Shown: in pieces, positions 46,846-55,721 of the stretch
Numbering within the stretch: position 1 is the stretch's first letter
Layout: every line of letters begins with the position of its first letter
Source of the DNA: an uncultured Bacteroidales bacterium
Lineage (GTDB): Bacteria; Bacteroidota; Bacteroidia; Bacteroidales; JAUNSR01
DNA length: 64,000 nt
Assembly: GCA_947074145.1 (NCBI GenBank)
Contig: CAMTOJ010000010.1
Location: forward strand, 1 to 64,000
Direction: 5' to 3'
Made by a program: the position numbers and the translations under genes
The notes under the pieces: model-generated
The model's database searches: none
Told to the model about the DNA's origin: nothing
The model's input: the letters and a program-made list of their open reading frames with translations, nothing else

Positions 46846-47970
46846 TTAGTCTGTCAACATCATTGGCATAAGAAGCATCAAAAGATCTTCATTTTCTGCA
46901 TTTTCAACAGGAAGGATAAGTCCCGGACGAGAACCGTCGGCAAGCTCGATAACAATCTCTGAAGAAGTGATGTAGTTAAGAATCTCGATAAGGAAAGTCG
47001 CTTTGAATCCGATATTCATTGGCTCTCCGTTATAGTTGATCTCCAATGATTCAACGGCAGCGGTAGAGAAATCGATATCTTGTGCTGATACAATCATTTT
47101 ATTTTCTGAAAGTTGAAGTTTTACAAGTGAACTTGCCGGATTTGAGAATACAGATACACGGCGAAGAACGTTCATAAGAAGTACACGGTCAACGATCAGT
47201 TTATAAGGATGATTCTGAGGAATTACTGATGCATAATTAGGGAAACGACCTTCAATCAGGCGACAAGTGATCTCATAATCTGTGAAAAGAAACTTAGCGT
47301 TGCTGTTATCAAAGATAACTTCAACCTCAGAACTATCTTTTCCAAGAATGTTTTTAAGAAGATTGGCAGGTTTTTTAGGCAAGATAAATGCGGCCTTAAG
47401 ACCTGTTTTTATTGAATCGTTTTTTAGTCTTACTAATTTGTGAGAATCAGATGCAACAAATACTACCTCTTCCGGGAAGATATCTATATAAATACCATTC
47501 ATTACCGGACGAAGTTCGTCGTCTGCTGTTGCAAATACAGTTCTTGTAATACCGTTAAGAAGAGAAGATGAGCTAATCTTGAAGCTTTCAGCAGTATCGC
47601 TCATTGGCTTTTTCTGAGGATATTCAGCACCATTGATACCGATAAAATTATATTTACCATTCTGGAAATAGATAAATACTTCAAGGTTGTCGTCATTAAT
47701 TTCAAAACTCAAAGGTTGGTCAGGCAGTTCTTTAAGCGGATCAAGAAGAGTTTTTGCAGGAACTGCAAACAATCCGTTGCCTTCGGAAGATAATAATTCA
47801 AGTTTTGTAACCATTGTTGTATCTCCGTCTGAAGCAGTTAACGTCAAAAAGTTATCTTCCAACTTAAATAAAAAGTTATCAAGGATAGCCATTGTGTTTT
47901 TAGAGTTTATTACTCTGCTTATTGCCTGAAGATGTGATAAAATCACAGCGCTGGATACTTGAAATTTCAT
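46846..47970 (-). CDS. dnaN: DNA polymerase III beta subunit (sliding clamp)
   Basis: A 374-residue protein, the usual length. Three clamp domains are recognisable: MKFQVSSAVILSHLQAIS at the start, FLFKLEDNFLTLTASDGDT, GRFPNYASVIPQN in the middle and a C-terminus ending in NAENEDLLMLLMPMMLTD (family proteins end in PMR/PMx). It forms the ring that holds polymerase on DNA. A TAAATTTG promoter box at 48086-48093 precedes it. There is no dnaA nearby, which is normal in Bacteroidota. Confidence 0.96.
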   Translation of the reverse strand: MKFQVSSAVILSHLQAISRVINSKNTMAILDNFLFKLEDNFLTLTASDGDTTMVTKLELLSSEGNGLFAVPAKTLLDPLKELPDQPLSFEINDDNLEVFIYFQNGKYNFIGINGAEYPQKKPMSDTAESFKISSSSLLNGITRTVFATADDELRPVMNGIYIDIFPEEVVFVASDSHKLVRLKNDSIKTGLKAAFILPKKPANLLKNILGKDSSEVEVIFDNSNAKFLFTDYEITCRLIEGRFPNYASVIPQNHPYKLIVDRVLLMNVLRRVSVFSNPASSLVKLQLSENKMIVSAQDIDFSTAAVESLEINYNGEPMNIGFKATFLIEILNYITSSEIVIELADGSRPGLILPVENAENEDLLMLLMPMMLTD

Positions 47971-48085
47971 ATATTAAAGAGTTTTATTTATTCAAAAAAG
48001 AAAATCGCCTGTTTTAGATTATAAAAATAAAGCAAAAGCTTAATATAACCGAATAAAAATGCAATTTCGACGATATATTTCGGCG

Positions 48086-48093
48086 CAAATTTA
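48086..48093 (-). promoter_or_regulatory. Candidate -7 box for dnaN
   Basis: TAAATTTG on the minus strand fits TAnnTTTG. It lies 115 bases upstream of the dnaN start and just downstream of the menE stop. Confidence 0.4.
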
Positions 48094-48112
48094 ATAAAAA
48101 ATGCGAAAGGTT

Positions 48113-49156
48113 TTAGTATTGGCGCTTTATTTTCCCGGTTGGAGTTTTCTCAATTTGATTGATGTAAACTATTTTCTTCGGATTCTCATATTTTTTCACC
48201 CTCTTACTTATTTTATCAAGTAGCTTAATCTCCTGCTCTTCACCAATTGGCGAGGATTCAATAACAAGTACCGGAATCTGACCTAATGCATGGTGGTCCT
48301 CTTTTGCTATGAAAAAATTATGACTGATAATATCTTTAATCTTCTCTTCAATCATTTCGGGAAACAGCTTGACTCCGCCAGAGTTAATCACATTGTCAAA
48401 TCGTCCGTTCCAGACAAAGCGTGTATCATCGATAAGTGTTACCACATCATTGGTTATAATCTCCTTTTCAGGTAGATAAGATGTTTTTATAATAAGGCAA
48501 TTTCTATCGTCAATTGAGAAAGTTACACCCGGTAAAGATTCAAAAACATCATCTTCTCCTATTTTTTTAATTGCAACATGAGATGCTGTTTCTGTCATTC
48601 CGTAAGTGGAATAACATTTTACTCCGGTATTAAGAAGCATTGATTTTAGCTCATCATCAACTTTTCCTCCTCCTATGATTAGTTGATTTATCTTATTGAA
48701 GGATTCTGATGCGCGAGCATCTTTAAGTGTCATAAAAACCTGATATGGCACTAAAGCACAAAATTCATATTTTCGATCTAAGAAGGGGGAAATATTGGAA
48801 ACGGGATCAATGACCCAAAGATTAAGATTGCCGGCAAGAGCTCTTAATATCATCATTTTTCCGGCTATATAATCGGGCGACATTGCAAGAAGAATATCGG
48901 ATTGGGGAAGTAATGAAAAATATTCGATTGTGGCTCGCGCCGATGCCAGCATACTGCTTTTGGGAAGCTCTATTGGCTTAGGCTCTCCTGTTGACCCTGA
49001 TGTTTTTACTTCAATGAAAAGAGAATCATCATACCATAAGGTCAAGAAGTTTAATACTGATTTTTCCGCATCGTTGAGGATCGATGAATTATAAAATTCT
49101 TTCTTTTCAATCTCCTCTTTTTTATAAATTTTACCGTTAATCGTTATCTGGTCCAT
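48113..49156 (-). CDS. menE: o-Succinylbenzoate-CoA ligase-like AMP-binding enzyme
   Basis: A 347-residue, short adenylate-forming enzyme. The ATP-binding loop is VKTSGSTGEPKPIELPKSSM, the second core motif is YSTYGMTETASHVAI, and the C-terminal hinge and catalytic Lys are GRFDNVINSGGVKLFPEMIE and KTPTGKIKRQY. The length is as in Bacteroidales MenE, which activates o-succinylbenzoate in menaquinone synthesis. No other men gene is in the window, so the substrate is inferred from size and similarity. Confidence 0.82.
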   Translation of the reverse strand: MDQITINGKIYKKEEIEKKEFYNSSILNDAEKSVLNFLTLWYDDSLFIEVKTSGSTGEPKPIELPKSSMLASARATIEYFSLLPQSDILLAMSPDYIAGKMMILRALAGNLNLWVIDPVSNISPFLDRKYEFCALVPYQVFMTLKDARASESFNKINQLIIGGGKVDDELKSMLLNTGVKCYSTYGMTETASHVAIKKIGEDDVFESLPGVTFSIDDRNCLIIKTSYLPEKEIITNDVVTLIDDTRFVWNGRFDNVINSGGVKLFPEMIEEKIKDIISHNFFIAKEDHHALGQIPVLVIESSPIGEEQEIKLLDKISKRVKKYENPKKIVYINQIEKTPTGKIKRQY

Positions 49157-49213
49157 TACACTTTTCTTTCGCTTTTCATCTCTTAAAACTGACTAATAAT
49201 ATCAATTTTATAC

Positions 49214-50209
49214 TTACTGTTCTATCTTTTTCCTTGTCTTTAAAATTGTAAGGTAATCTACAAAGACAAAACTTGCGATCTCATATCTATTAGGTTCTGC
49301 TTTAATACAATTTTGTATCATAGAGATAGCAGTGTCAAGATCGCCTCTCTCCTCTGCCAGAAGTGCACGGTTGAAATATGCAATCTGCTTAATCTTACTC
49401 TTTTTTGAATTTTCTATTGCGTATTCAAGCATTATATCGCATCCCAATTTATCGTTCTTGATATAAAGATCATAGGCTTCTCTAATCATCGGATTACTGC
49501 TTTTTAGAAATACTCTGTCAACTTTGGACACAGAAGGAAGCCAGTCTAAAACACAATTTTCCGCATTTATATATGCCGCATCATAGATACAATCATTTAA
49601 TTCAGGTAGATATTTTATAAAGTCAGGTGTATTATAATCTACATAAAGCTGGCTCCAATTTAGGGTATCGAGCTTTGTGGATTGCCATATAGGGAGAGTG
49701 TCAGGATAATTAAATAGGGTAAAATCTGATTTAATTACCATCTGATGAACAGCATTTGGAAATGGTTCTGTGAGTTTTGTAATTAACGAAACATGCTGAA
49801 GACGGTCAAGGGAAAGTATCCATTCCGCACCGGTGTCTGTATATATTGAATCAAGTTGAAGAGATGACAATAGCTTTCTCGGATTATCCCCCTCATTCTT
49901 CATTGATAAATTATATATAGCTACGTCATTAAGTTTATTTGTATTGTGAAGTTTTTCAGCAATAATATTCAGGTAGGTATTATTAATCGGCTCTCTTTCA
50001 TATTTATGCTCTTGTAATGAATCAATATTAATTATCACGGAAGATGACATAGGCTGTTCGAGAGAATTGTTTACAATGATCACATTTTGATCATATAGAG
50101 GAATCTCATTTTGTGGTTTATTTTCTACACCTAATTGTATATATGTGGCGCCACTACATCCTGTAAGAAGTATAAGTGACAGAAATTTCAAGAGATATCT
50201 TTTAGCCAT
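49214..50209 (-). CDS. DUF6340-like lipoprotein
   Basis: A 331-residue protein with a lipoprotein signal peptide and lipobox (LKFLSLILLTGCSG, Cys18). The mature part has a segment typical of Bacteroidales lipoproteins of the DUF6340 kind (TGAEWILSLDRLQ) and a C-terminal tetratricopeptide-like pair (IAYFNRALLAEERGDLDTAI, IQNCIKAEPN). It is likely anchored in the outer or inner membrane on the periplasmic side. Function unknown. Confidence 0.75.
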   Translation of the reverse strand: MAKRYLLKFLSLILLTGCSGATYIQLGVENKPQNEIPLYDQNVIIVNNSLEQPMSSSVIINIDSLQEHKYEREPINNTYLNIIAEKLHNTNKLNDVAIYNLSMKNEGDNPRKLLSSLQLDSIYTDTGAEWILSLDRLQHVSLITKLTEPFPNAVHQMVIKSDFTLFNYPDTLPIWQSTKLDTLNWSQLYVDYNTPDFIKYLPELNDCIYDAAYINAENCVLDWLPSVSKVDRVFLKSSNPMIREAYDLYIKNDKLGCDIMLEYAIENSKKSKIKQIAYFNRALLAEERGDLDTAISMIQNCIKAEPNRYEIASFVFVDYLTILKTRKKIEQ

Positions 50210-50293
50210 ATTTCTTTTTGTTTATTGTTATGTAAGATAATAAATATTAATTCATTAACTGTTTATCAAGAATAAAAATCCTATTTTGCTATG

Positions 50294-50680
50294 TTACAAA
50301 ATCAGATTAAATGTTTTTTTAGCGATCTCTTTTCCATCCATATAGCAAATAACCAGCCAGTGGCCGGCTTTGTCGTGAATAGGTTCCCAAATAGTATCGC
50401 CGATAAAGAATGAATAATCGTTTGAATTGATAAAATATGAACCTTCAAAGTCAGGAGCCGGATTGCCATCTTTATCCGCAAATTCAGGATGTTTGATTGT
50501 AAAATCTATAACCTTTCCTTTCGCTCCCTTTATATGCAATATATATCCAAATTCAATATCAAGCTCACATGGGATAGTTTCTGTAAATTTGGTTATTTTA
50601 GGCAGTGCCTTAGAGCTTCTGTCCCACTGAGAATATATACCCCAACTCTTAATCTGTATATCTATTTTCTTTTTTGCCAT
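50294..50680 (-). CDS. DUF3859-like protein
   Basis: A 128-residue cytoplasmic protein. KSWGIYSQWDR, TIPCELDIEFGYILHIKGAK, GSYFINSNDYSFFIGDT and GHWLVICYMDGKEIAKKTF match what I recall of DUF3859, a beta-rich domain of unknown function. A promoter-like box (TAAATTTG at 50685-50692) ends only 4 bases before the ATG, so the mRNA would be nearly leaderless. Confidence 0.6.
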   Translation of the reverse strand: MAKKKIDIQIKSWGIYSQWDRSSKALPKITKFTETIPCELDIEFGYILHIKGAKGKVIDFTIKHPEFADKDGNPAPDFEGSYFINSNDYSFFIGDTIWEPIHDKAGHWLVICYMDGKEIAKKTFNLIL

Positions 50681-50684
50681 TGTG

Positions 50685-50692
50685 CAAATTTA
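50685..50692 (-). promoter_or_regulatory. -7 box adjacent to an ATG (near-leaderless mRNA)
   Basis: TAAATTTG on the minus strand ends at 50685 and the ATG of the DUF3859-like gene is at 50680-50678. Transcription starting a few bases after the box would begin at or next to the start codon. Confidence 0.4.
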
Positions 50693-50880
50693 AAAAATAT
50701 AGCTCATATAAATTCTTCTATTTCTTTATTCAAAATATTTAATTGTCGTTAGTTTCTATTAATTATCTCATTTTAATTGTTTTTAAATTATCGTAAAAAC
50801 AAAAGTTTATCACAGTATGTTTATTTCATATCAATAGCTTTCTTTGGAAAGTTCTCAACAAATAACAATTATCTCTTTCA

Positions 50881-51642
50881 ATGAGTAAAGCAGGAAATAA
50901 ACCTACCGATATAAAAAAACTTATTGCCAAAATCATGAATATTATAGTTCTACTTTGTAGTATAGCTATATTCATGATTCTCTCTATTGAGATACTTGAG
51001 GGTTATATCTCTTATCCTCCTAAAATATTTTCGACGATACAACTCATTATATGTCTCATATTTCTTATTGATTTCTTCTATTTGCTATTTCTCAGTGAGA
51101 ATAAGAAAAGGTATATATTCACTCATTTTTTATTCTTCTTAGTTTCCATTCCTTATCTGAATATTATTGAGTGGATGCATATTGATGTTTCCTCTTTTTT
51201 CAGAATAATACTTCGTTCGATATTGCTAATCAGAGCAGGATACGGACTTGTCATTATGATTGCCTGGTTTACAAAAAGTAAGATTACAAATTTGCTCTAC
51301 TCATACCTTATCATTTTACTTGGTATGTCTTATTTTGGAAGTCTGGCATTTTATATGATAGAGAAAGATCTTAATCCGGGCATTAAAAACTTTGGTGATT
51401 CTCTATGGTGGGCTTGTATGGATGTTACTACTGTTGGTTGTGCGATTGAACCGACAACTTCCGAAGGAAGAATATTGGCAGTAATACTTGCTGTTTTGGG
51501 TATGAGTATGTTTCCTATACTTACAGCGTATATTACCAATATGTTTCAATACGGTTTTAATAATCCTAACGGACCTTCATCCGGCAATCAAAACACATCC
51601 TCGGGTGAAACCCAGGGATCTACAAACTCAGCAAAAGATTAG
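50881..51642 (+). CDS. Voltage-gated-channel-like ion channel with altered selectivity filter
   Basis: A 253-residue membrane protein with about six helices. The fourth region contains regularly spaced Arg (SSFFRIILRSILLIRAGYG), similar to a voltage-sensor helix. The pore loop is FGDSLWWACMDVTTVGCAIE, followed by TSEGRILAVILAVLGMSMF as the inner helix. Potassium channels have TVGYGD at the filter; here it reads TVGCAI, so the usual Tyr-Gly-Asp is missing. The frame around it is clean, so this is not a frameshift. Ion selectivity cannot be predicted. The tail is hydrophilic (Gly/Ser/Asn-rich). It is a lone plus-strand gene with a strong terminator. Confidence 0.8.
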   Translation: MSKAGNKPTDIKKLIAKIMNIIVLLCSIAIFMILSIEILEGYISYPPKIFSTIQLIICLIFLIDFFYLLFLSENKKRYIFTHFLFFLVSIPYLNIIEWMHIDVSSFFRIILRSILLIRAGYGLVIMIAWFTKSKITNLLYSYLIILLGMSYFGSLAFYMIEKDLNPGIKNFGDSLWWACMDVTTVGCAIEPTTSEGRILAVILAVLGMSMFPILTAYITNMFQYGFNNPNGPSSGNQNTSSGETQGSTNSAKD

Positions 51643-51683
51643 TCGTCAGCTTCTTGAAAAGAGTCTTTGTGCATATTCTTATA

Positions 51684-51723
51684 TAAAAAAAGATTTTTTC
51701 ATTAAATGAAAAAATCTTTTTTT
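51684..51723. terminator. Bidirectional hairpin terminator
   Basis: AAAAAAAGATTTTTTCAT pairs perfectly with ATGAAAAAATCTTTTTTT around a TAA loop. It lies between the convergent ion-channel gene (+) and lipoprotein gene (-) and carries an A-run and T-run on both sides, so it can serve both. Confidence 0.85.
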
Positions 51724-51772
51724 ACCATTTCTGGCCTTATACAAAAATCAATAATATGAAAGCTTTTTGAAT

Positions 51773-52087
51773 TTAATTCTCCGAAACTCCTCTTTCGGAA
51801 ATTGTTTCATCTTTTCCCTGAGGTCTTTTTGTTGAAATCTCAGAATCATTTACTTTTTTTTTTTGCGTTCCTTCCGGAGTTGCAACTACTTCTACTGCTG
51901 TATCTGCTACTGATACCTGAACTGAATCCGGAGCGATTGAATCAACACTTACGGTACCATAATCAACCACTATTGTATCAGCTTTAGCTGAAGTGCCGGC
52001 ATCGTCTTTGGTTTCACTTTTTTTATTACCAGAACAAGCGAACATGCAACTACACGCCACTACTATAACAAAAGCAAGTTTTTTCAT
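51773..52087 (-). CDS. Small lipoprotein
   Basis: A 104-residue protein with a lipobox signal peptide (LAFVIVVACSCMFACSG, lipidated Cys near residue 19). The mature part is low in complexity, rich in Val, Asp, Ser and Thr (TIVVDYGTVSVDSIAPDSVQ) and ends in a charged segment (STKRPQGKDETISERG). No family is recognised; it is likely disordered and periplasmic or surface-exposed. Confidence 0.6.
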   Translation of the reverse strand: MKKLAFVIVVACSCMFACSGNKKSETKDDAGTSAKADTIVVDYGTVSVDSIAPDSVQVSVADTAVEVVATPEGTQKKKVNDSEISTKRPQGKDETISERGVSEN

Positions 52088-52590
52088 TGTAATAAATAAA
52101 TTTTTTATTAAACATTCTTATCAATATGAAATCAAATCTTTCGTTCGCTTTCCGCTTCACAATTATATCTTCATATCGATAATCGAACAAAAGAAGTCTC
52201 TGTTTACTATTAATAAACGAATAAGAACGAAAAAAGTTTATTTTGAGTTATGATAAAACACTATCCTTTACATCTCACGGTAGAAAAGGATATCTTTTTT
52301 TTTAGATAAACCATTAATTTACAATAACAAAACAGATATTTCCCTTTTTAAGTTTGCACTCTATATAATAAATCATATTTATTATATTTAATATATGTAA
52401 CCATGATATTATTAATAATATTACTACCTCTTATTGTATAAAAAAGAAATAAATCACAACCATTTTTCATCGGTTGCTTTTCATTAATGATTCATTTATA
52501 TGGCAAAAAAAGCCCCAAAAGTTAATTAAAACTTTCGGGGCCTCTATTCTATAAAGCGTTTGCTTTTTGATTCAATTGTAAGACGACTTA
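52088..52590. other. Intergenic region with terminator
   Basis: About 500 AT-rich bases between the small lipoprotein gene and the biotin carrier gene. The terminator at 52504-52542 ends the carboxylase transcript. I see no coding potential in the remaining part; it presumably holds the lipoprotein promoter. Confidence 0.45.
52504..52542 (-). terminator. Rho-independent terminator after the biotin carrier gene
   Basis: On the minus strand GCCCCGAAAGTTT and AACTTTTGGGGC form a 12-bp stem with one mismatch and a loop of about 6 bases, followed by TTTTTTT. It is a textbook intrinsic terminator, 49 bases after the stop codon. Confidence 0.9.
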
Positions 52591-52923
52591 TCAGTTTTTA
52601 GGTTGAACAAAAACCATAAGAGTATCTTTTTTGATTTTATCACCTTCAGATACATCAATATTTTTGACAACTCCGTCAACTGGTGATAAGATTCTGTTTT
52701 TCATCTTCATTGCTTCCTGGATCAAAAGAATATCTCCTTTTTTCACCTCTTGTCCTGCAACGACAAATATCTTATCTACGGTACCGGGCAAATATGATCT
52801 TACTTCTCCTTTTATCGGATTAACCCAAAATTTTCTTTTAATGAATTTATCCGTTAAAGTCGTATTATAATATCTTGCCAGAATCACAAAGGGTACTAAT
52901 TCTTTTTCTTCTGTATTTTCCAT
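52591..52923 (-). CDS. Biotin carboxyl carrier protein
   Basis: A 110-residue protein. The C-terminal 70 residues form a biotinyl domain with the biotinylation site LLIQEAMKMKNRILSP (Lys in EAMKM). GEVRSYLPGTVDKIFV precedes it and VDGVVKNIDVSEGDKIKKD follows. The N-terminal 40 residues are a short linker. It carries CO2 on biotin between the carboxylase and transferase parts. It lies 18 bases after the carboxyltransferase gene on the same transcript. Confidence 0.92.
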   Translation of the reverse strand: MENTEEKELVPFVILARYYNTTLTDKFIKRKFWVNPIKGEVRSYLPGTVDKIFVVAGQEVKKGDILLIQEAMKMKNRILSPVDGVVKNIDVSEGDKIKKDTLMVFVQPKN

Positions 52924-52941
52924 CGTACAAGTTATTATAAG

Positions 52942-54489
52942 TTAGAATGGAGGTAAACCATGTTTTTTGAATGGTCTTATCTCTTCTTTGTTATCTGATA
53001 ATCCCAATGCATGAAGAATATATGATCTTGTTTCTCCCGGATTGATAACAGTGTCAATAAAACCTTTTGATGCTGCTACATAAGGGTTGGCAAATTTATC
53101 TATATATTCCTGAACTTTCTGATCTCTCATTGCCTGAGGATCAGCAGCTTCTTTTATATCTTTTGCAAAGATAATATTAGCAGCTCCTTCAGGACCCATA
53201 ACTGCTATCTCTGCAGTAGGCCATGCAAATACGAAATCAGCACCTAAATGGCGAGAGTTCATTGCGATATAACCTCCGCCGTAAGCTTTTCTAAGAATTA
53301 CAGTGATCTTTGGTACTGTTGCTTCGGAATATGCGTAAAGCATTTTAGCTCCGTGACGAATTACACCTGCATGCTCCTGGTCAACTCCTGGCAAATATCC
53401 CGGCATATCTTCAAGAGTTATGATAGGTATATTGAAAGAATCACAATATCTTATAAAACGTGCAGCTTTACAAGCGGAATCAATATCAAGTACTCCGGCA
53501 AGAACCATTGGCTGATTTGCTACAAAACCTACAGTCTTACCACCCATGCGACCAAATCCGATTACAATATTACCGGCCCACATCTCCTGAACTTCAAAGA
53601 AATCGGAGTTGTCGGATATTGATTTTATAATCTCTCTAACGTCATATGGTTGATGCGGATCAGAAGGAATAATCGTTTCTAACGGTTTTAGCTGTTTTGG
53701 TTCAGCTGAAGGGATAGATTTTGATTTTTCAGTATTACTTGCAGGAATAAGAGAAATAAGATTTTTAATCTGCTGGAAACATTCCAACTCACTTTTTGCA
53801 AAGAAATGAGCATTTCCTGTTGTTTGAGCTTGTACTTTGGCTCCACCAAGGTCTTCCTGTGAAATCTCTTCTCCAAGAACAGTCTTAATAACATTAGGAC
53901 CTGTAATAAACATTTTAGAGATTTGATCAACTACGAAAACGAAGTCTGTCAAAGCCGGCGAATAAACCGCACCTCCGGCACAAGGCCCAAGGATAACAGA
54001 TATCTGAGGGATTACTCCCGATGCAATTGTGTTTCTATAAAATATCTCTCCATAACCGGCAAGGGCACCAACTCCTTCTTGAATACGAGCTCCTCCTGAA
54101 TCATTAATTCCAATTATCGGCATCCTTAATTTCAAGGCATGATCCATAATCTTTGTGATTTTACGAGCATGAGCCAAACCAAGCGAACCGCCGGCTACCG
54201 TAAAATCCTGAGCATATATACAAACCGGTTGACCAGAAATAGTTCCTGTTCCGGTGATTACTCCATCTCCGGGCAGTTTCTTTTTCTCCATACCGAAGTC
54301 ATGACTGTCGTGCTGAACAAAAAGATCATATTCATGAAATGAATTTTCATCTAATAATTCAAGAATACGATTTCTCGCTGTTAATTTCCCTGAGGCTTCT
54401 TGTTTTGAAATCGCCGCTTCACCTCCACCTTTCTGGAGCTGCTCGATTTTTTCATTCAAATCAAGAATCTTACTTGTGATAGAACTCAT
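52942..54489 (-). CDS. Acyl-CoA carboxyltransferase (propionyl/methylmalonyl-CoA type)
   Basis: A 515-residue carboxyltransferase of the PccB/MmdA family. Crotonase-like halves are visible: DGVITGTGTISGQPVCIYAQ, GINDSGGARIQEGVGALAGY, PCAGGAVYSPALTDFV in the first and KTVGFVANQPMVLAGVLDID, AYGGGYIAMNSRHLGADFVF, AVMGPEGAANIIF in the second. Together with the carrier protein it moves carboxyl groups to or from propionyl-CoA. In Bacteroidales this serves either the propionate pathway (sodium-pumping decarboxylase) or a biotin-dependent carboxylase. No oadB, oadG or biotin carboxylase gene is nearby, so the complex cannot be specified. Confidence 0.9.
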   Translation of the reverse strand: MSSITSKILDLNEKIEQLQKGGGEAAISKQEASGKLTARNRILELLDENSFHEYDLFVQHDSHDFGMEKKKLPGDGVITGTGTISGQPVCIYAQDFTVAGGSLGLAHARKITKIMDHALKLRMPIIGINDSGGARIQEGVGALAGYGEIFYRNTIASGVIPQISVILGPCAGGAVYSPALTDFVFVVDQISKMFITGPNVIKTVLGEEISQEDLGGAKVQAQTTGNAHFFAKSELECFQQIKNLISLIPASNTEKSKSIPSAEPKQLKPLETIIPSDPHQPYDVREIIKSISDNSDFFEVQEMWAGNIVIGFGRMGGKTVGFVANQPMVLAGVLDIDSACKAARFIRYCDSFNIPIITLEDMPGYLPGVDQEHAGVIRHGAKMLYAYSEATVPKITVILRKAYGGGYIAMNSRHLGADFVFAWPTAEIAVMGPEGAANIIFAKDIKEAADPQAMRDQKVQEYIDKFANPYVAASKGFIDTVINPGETRSYILHALGLSDNKEEIRPFKKHGLPPF

Positions 54490-54535
54490 TTTTTGTTTTT
54501 GATTTAAGATTTTACATCAATAAAACATATAAAGA

Positions 54536-55093
54536 TTACTTAGATACAACTTTCGTTCTGTAAGAGCATCTAACTTTACCTTTAATAATATTATTCAATT
54601 TAGATTTAATCAATTGTTTTCTTATAGGAGAAATATGGTCGATAAACATTTTCCCAAGAAGATGATCATATTCATGTTGAATGATTCTTGCAGCAAATCC
54701 TTCATACACATCCTCTTGTGGCTCCATTTTCTCATTAAGATATTTCACTTTGATTTTTGTTGGTCGTAGTACAGACTCATGAATTCCCGGAAGACTAAGA
54801 CAACCCTCTTCGGTTGATATTTTATCTCCGCCAAACTCTATGATCTCCGGATTGATAAAGACTTTCTTAAAGTCCTTACATTCGGGAAAATCTTCCCCCA
54901 TCGGAGAACCATCTATAACTATCAGTTTAATTGAAAGGCCTATTTGAGGTGCTGCAAGACCTACACCTTCCGAGGCATACATAGTATCATACATATTGCC
55001 AATAAGTTTTTCCAATTCTGGATAATCATTATTCAACTCTTGAGCCTCTTTTCTCAAAACAGGCTGGCCATATAAATATACAGGTAATATCAT
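54536..55093 (-). CDS. def: Peptide deformylase
   Basis: A 185-residue enzyme. All three metal-site motifs are present: [12 protein letters not shown] (motif 1), EGCLSLPGI with the metal Cys (motif 2) and [12 protein letters not shown] with HExxH (motif 3). It removes the formyl group from nascent proteins. It lies 10 bases after the ruvX stop, as is common in Bacteroidales. Confidence 0.96.
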   Translation of the reverse strand: MILPVYLYGQPVLRKEAQELNNDYPELEKLIGNMYDTMYASEGVGLAAPQIGLSIKLIVIDGSPMGEDFPECKDFKKVFINPEIIEFGGDKISTEEGCLSLPGIHESVLRPTKIKVKYLNEKMEPQEDVYEGFAARIIQHEYDHLLGKMFIDHISPIRKQLIKSKLNNIIKGKVRCSYRTKVVSK

Positions 55094-55103
55094 ATTTGAT
55101 TCT

Positions 55104-55517
55104 CTATTTTCTGCTTTCTAAATATCCTTGCAAGATAATCGTTGCACTTATCTCATCTACAAGTTCTTTGTTTTGTCTGTCTTTCTTTTTTAATCCACCA
55201 TCAATCATTGCCTGATGAGCCATGACTGAAGTAAATCGTTCATCGAAACGTTCGATTTTTAAGTCGGGAAGTTTTCTTTTCAGTGTTGTTATAAACTGAG
55301 AGATATAACGCTCATTCTCCGACAGTTCGTTATTTGTTTGCTTTGGTAAACCTATCACGACAAGTTCCACATTCTCTTTTGAAATATATTCTGAAATAAA
55401 ATTCAATAGATCATGAGACCTTACAGTAGTAAGACCATTTGCTATAATTTTTAAAGGATCGGTAACCGCAATCCCTGTCCTCTTTCGACCATAATCGAGA
55501 GCTAAAATTCTACCCAT
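55104..55517 (-). CDS. ruvX: Putative pre-16S rRNA nuclease / Holliday junction resolvase-like YqgF
   Basis: A 137-residue RNase H-like protein starting [20 protein letters not shown], with [35 protein letters not shown] and [18 protein letters not shown]. The acidic residues of the active site (Asp in LALDYG, Glu in FDERFTS and Asp in LVDEISA) are present. The open frame extends 23 codons upstream to 55586, but the family starts at MGR. A TATCTTTG promoter box at 55524-55531 lies inside that extension, which supports the start at 55517. The protein matures 16S rRNA in studied bacteria. Confidence 0.94.
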   Translation of the reverse strand: MGRILALDYGRKRTGIAVTDPLKIIANGLTTVRSHDLLNFISEYISKENVELVVIGLPKQTNNELSENERYISQFITTLKRKLPDLKIERFDERFTSVMAHQAMIDGGLKKKDRQNKELVDEISATIILQGYLESRK

Positions 55518-55523
55518 AGGCGA

Positions 55524-55531
55524 CAAAGATA
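55524..55531 (-). promoter_or_regulatory. -7 box that decides the ruvX start
   Basis: TATCTTTG on the minus strand ends 6 bases before the ATG at 55517, so transcription would begin at or next to the start codon. This leaves no room for the longer open frame. Confidence 0.45.
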
Positions 55532-55583
55532 AATAATTAAAGTGAATTGTAAACTTTTTTTCAATTTTGCATAAAATACAAAG

Positions 55584-55631
55584 CAAATATCCGATCCCCC
55601 TACTTTAATAAATAGAATGATCGGATATTTG
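55584..55631 (-). terminator. Inverted repeat after the TPR gene
   Basis: CAAATATCCGATC (55584-55596) and GATCGGATATTTG (55619-55631) are perfect 13-bp arms with a 22-base loop. It lies about 90 bases after the TPR gene stop and upstream of ruvX. The T-tract is weak on the minus strand, and the plus strand continues TTCTTTT. A terminator is most likely; a protein-binding palindrome is the alternative. Confidence 0.55.
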
Positions 55632-55721
55632 TTCTTTTATTGTATAAAATTTAATTTGATTTAGTAATCGAGTGAATTACAAGCCATTAAAGCCAAGACA
55701 AGGACCTTTGTTTTAAAACCA

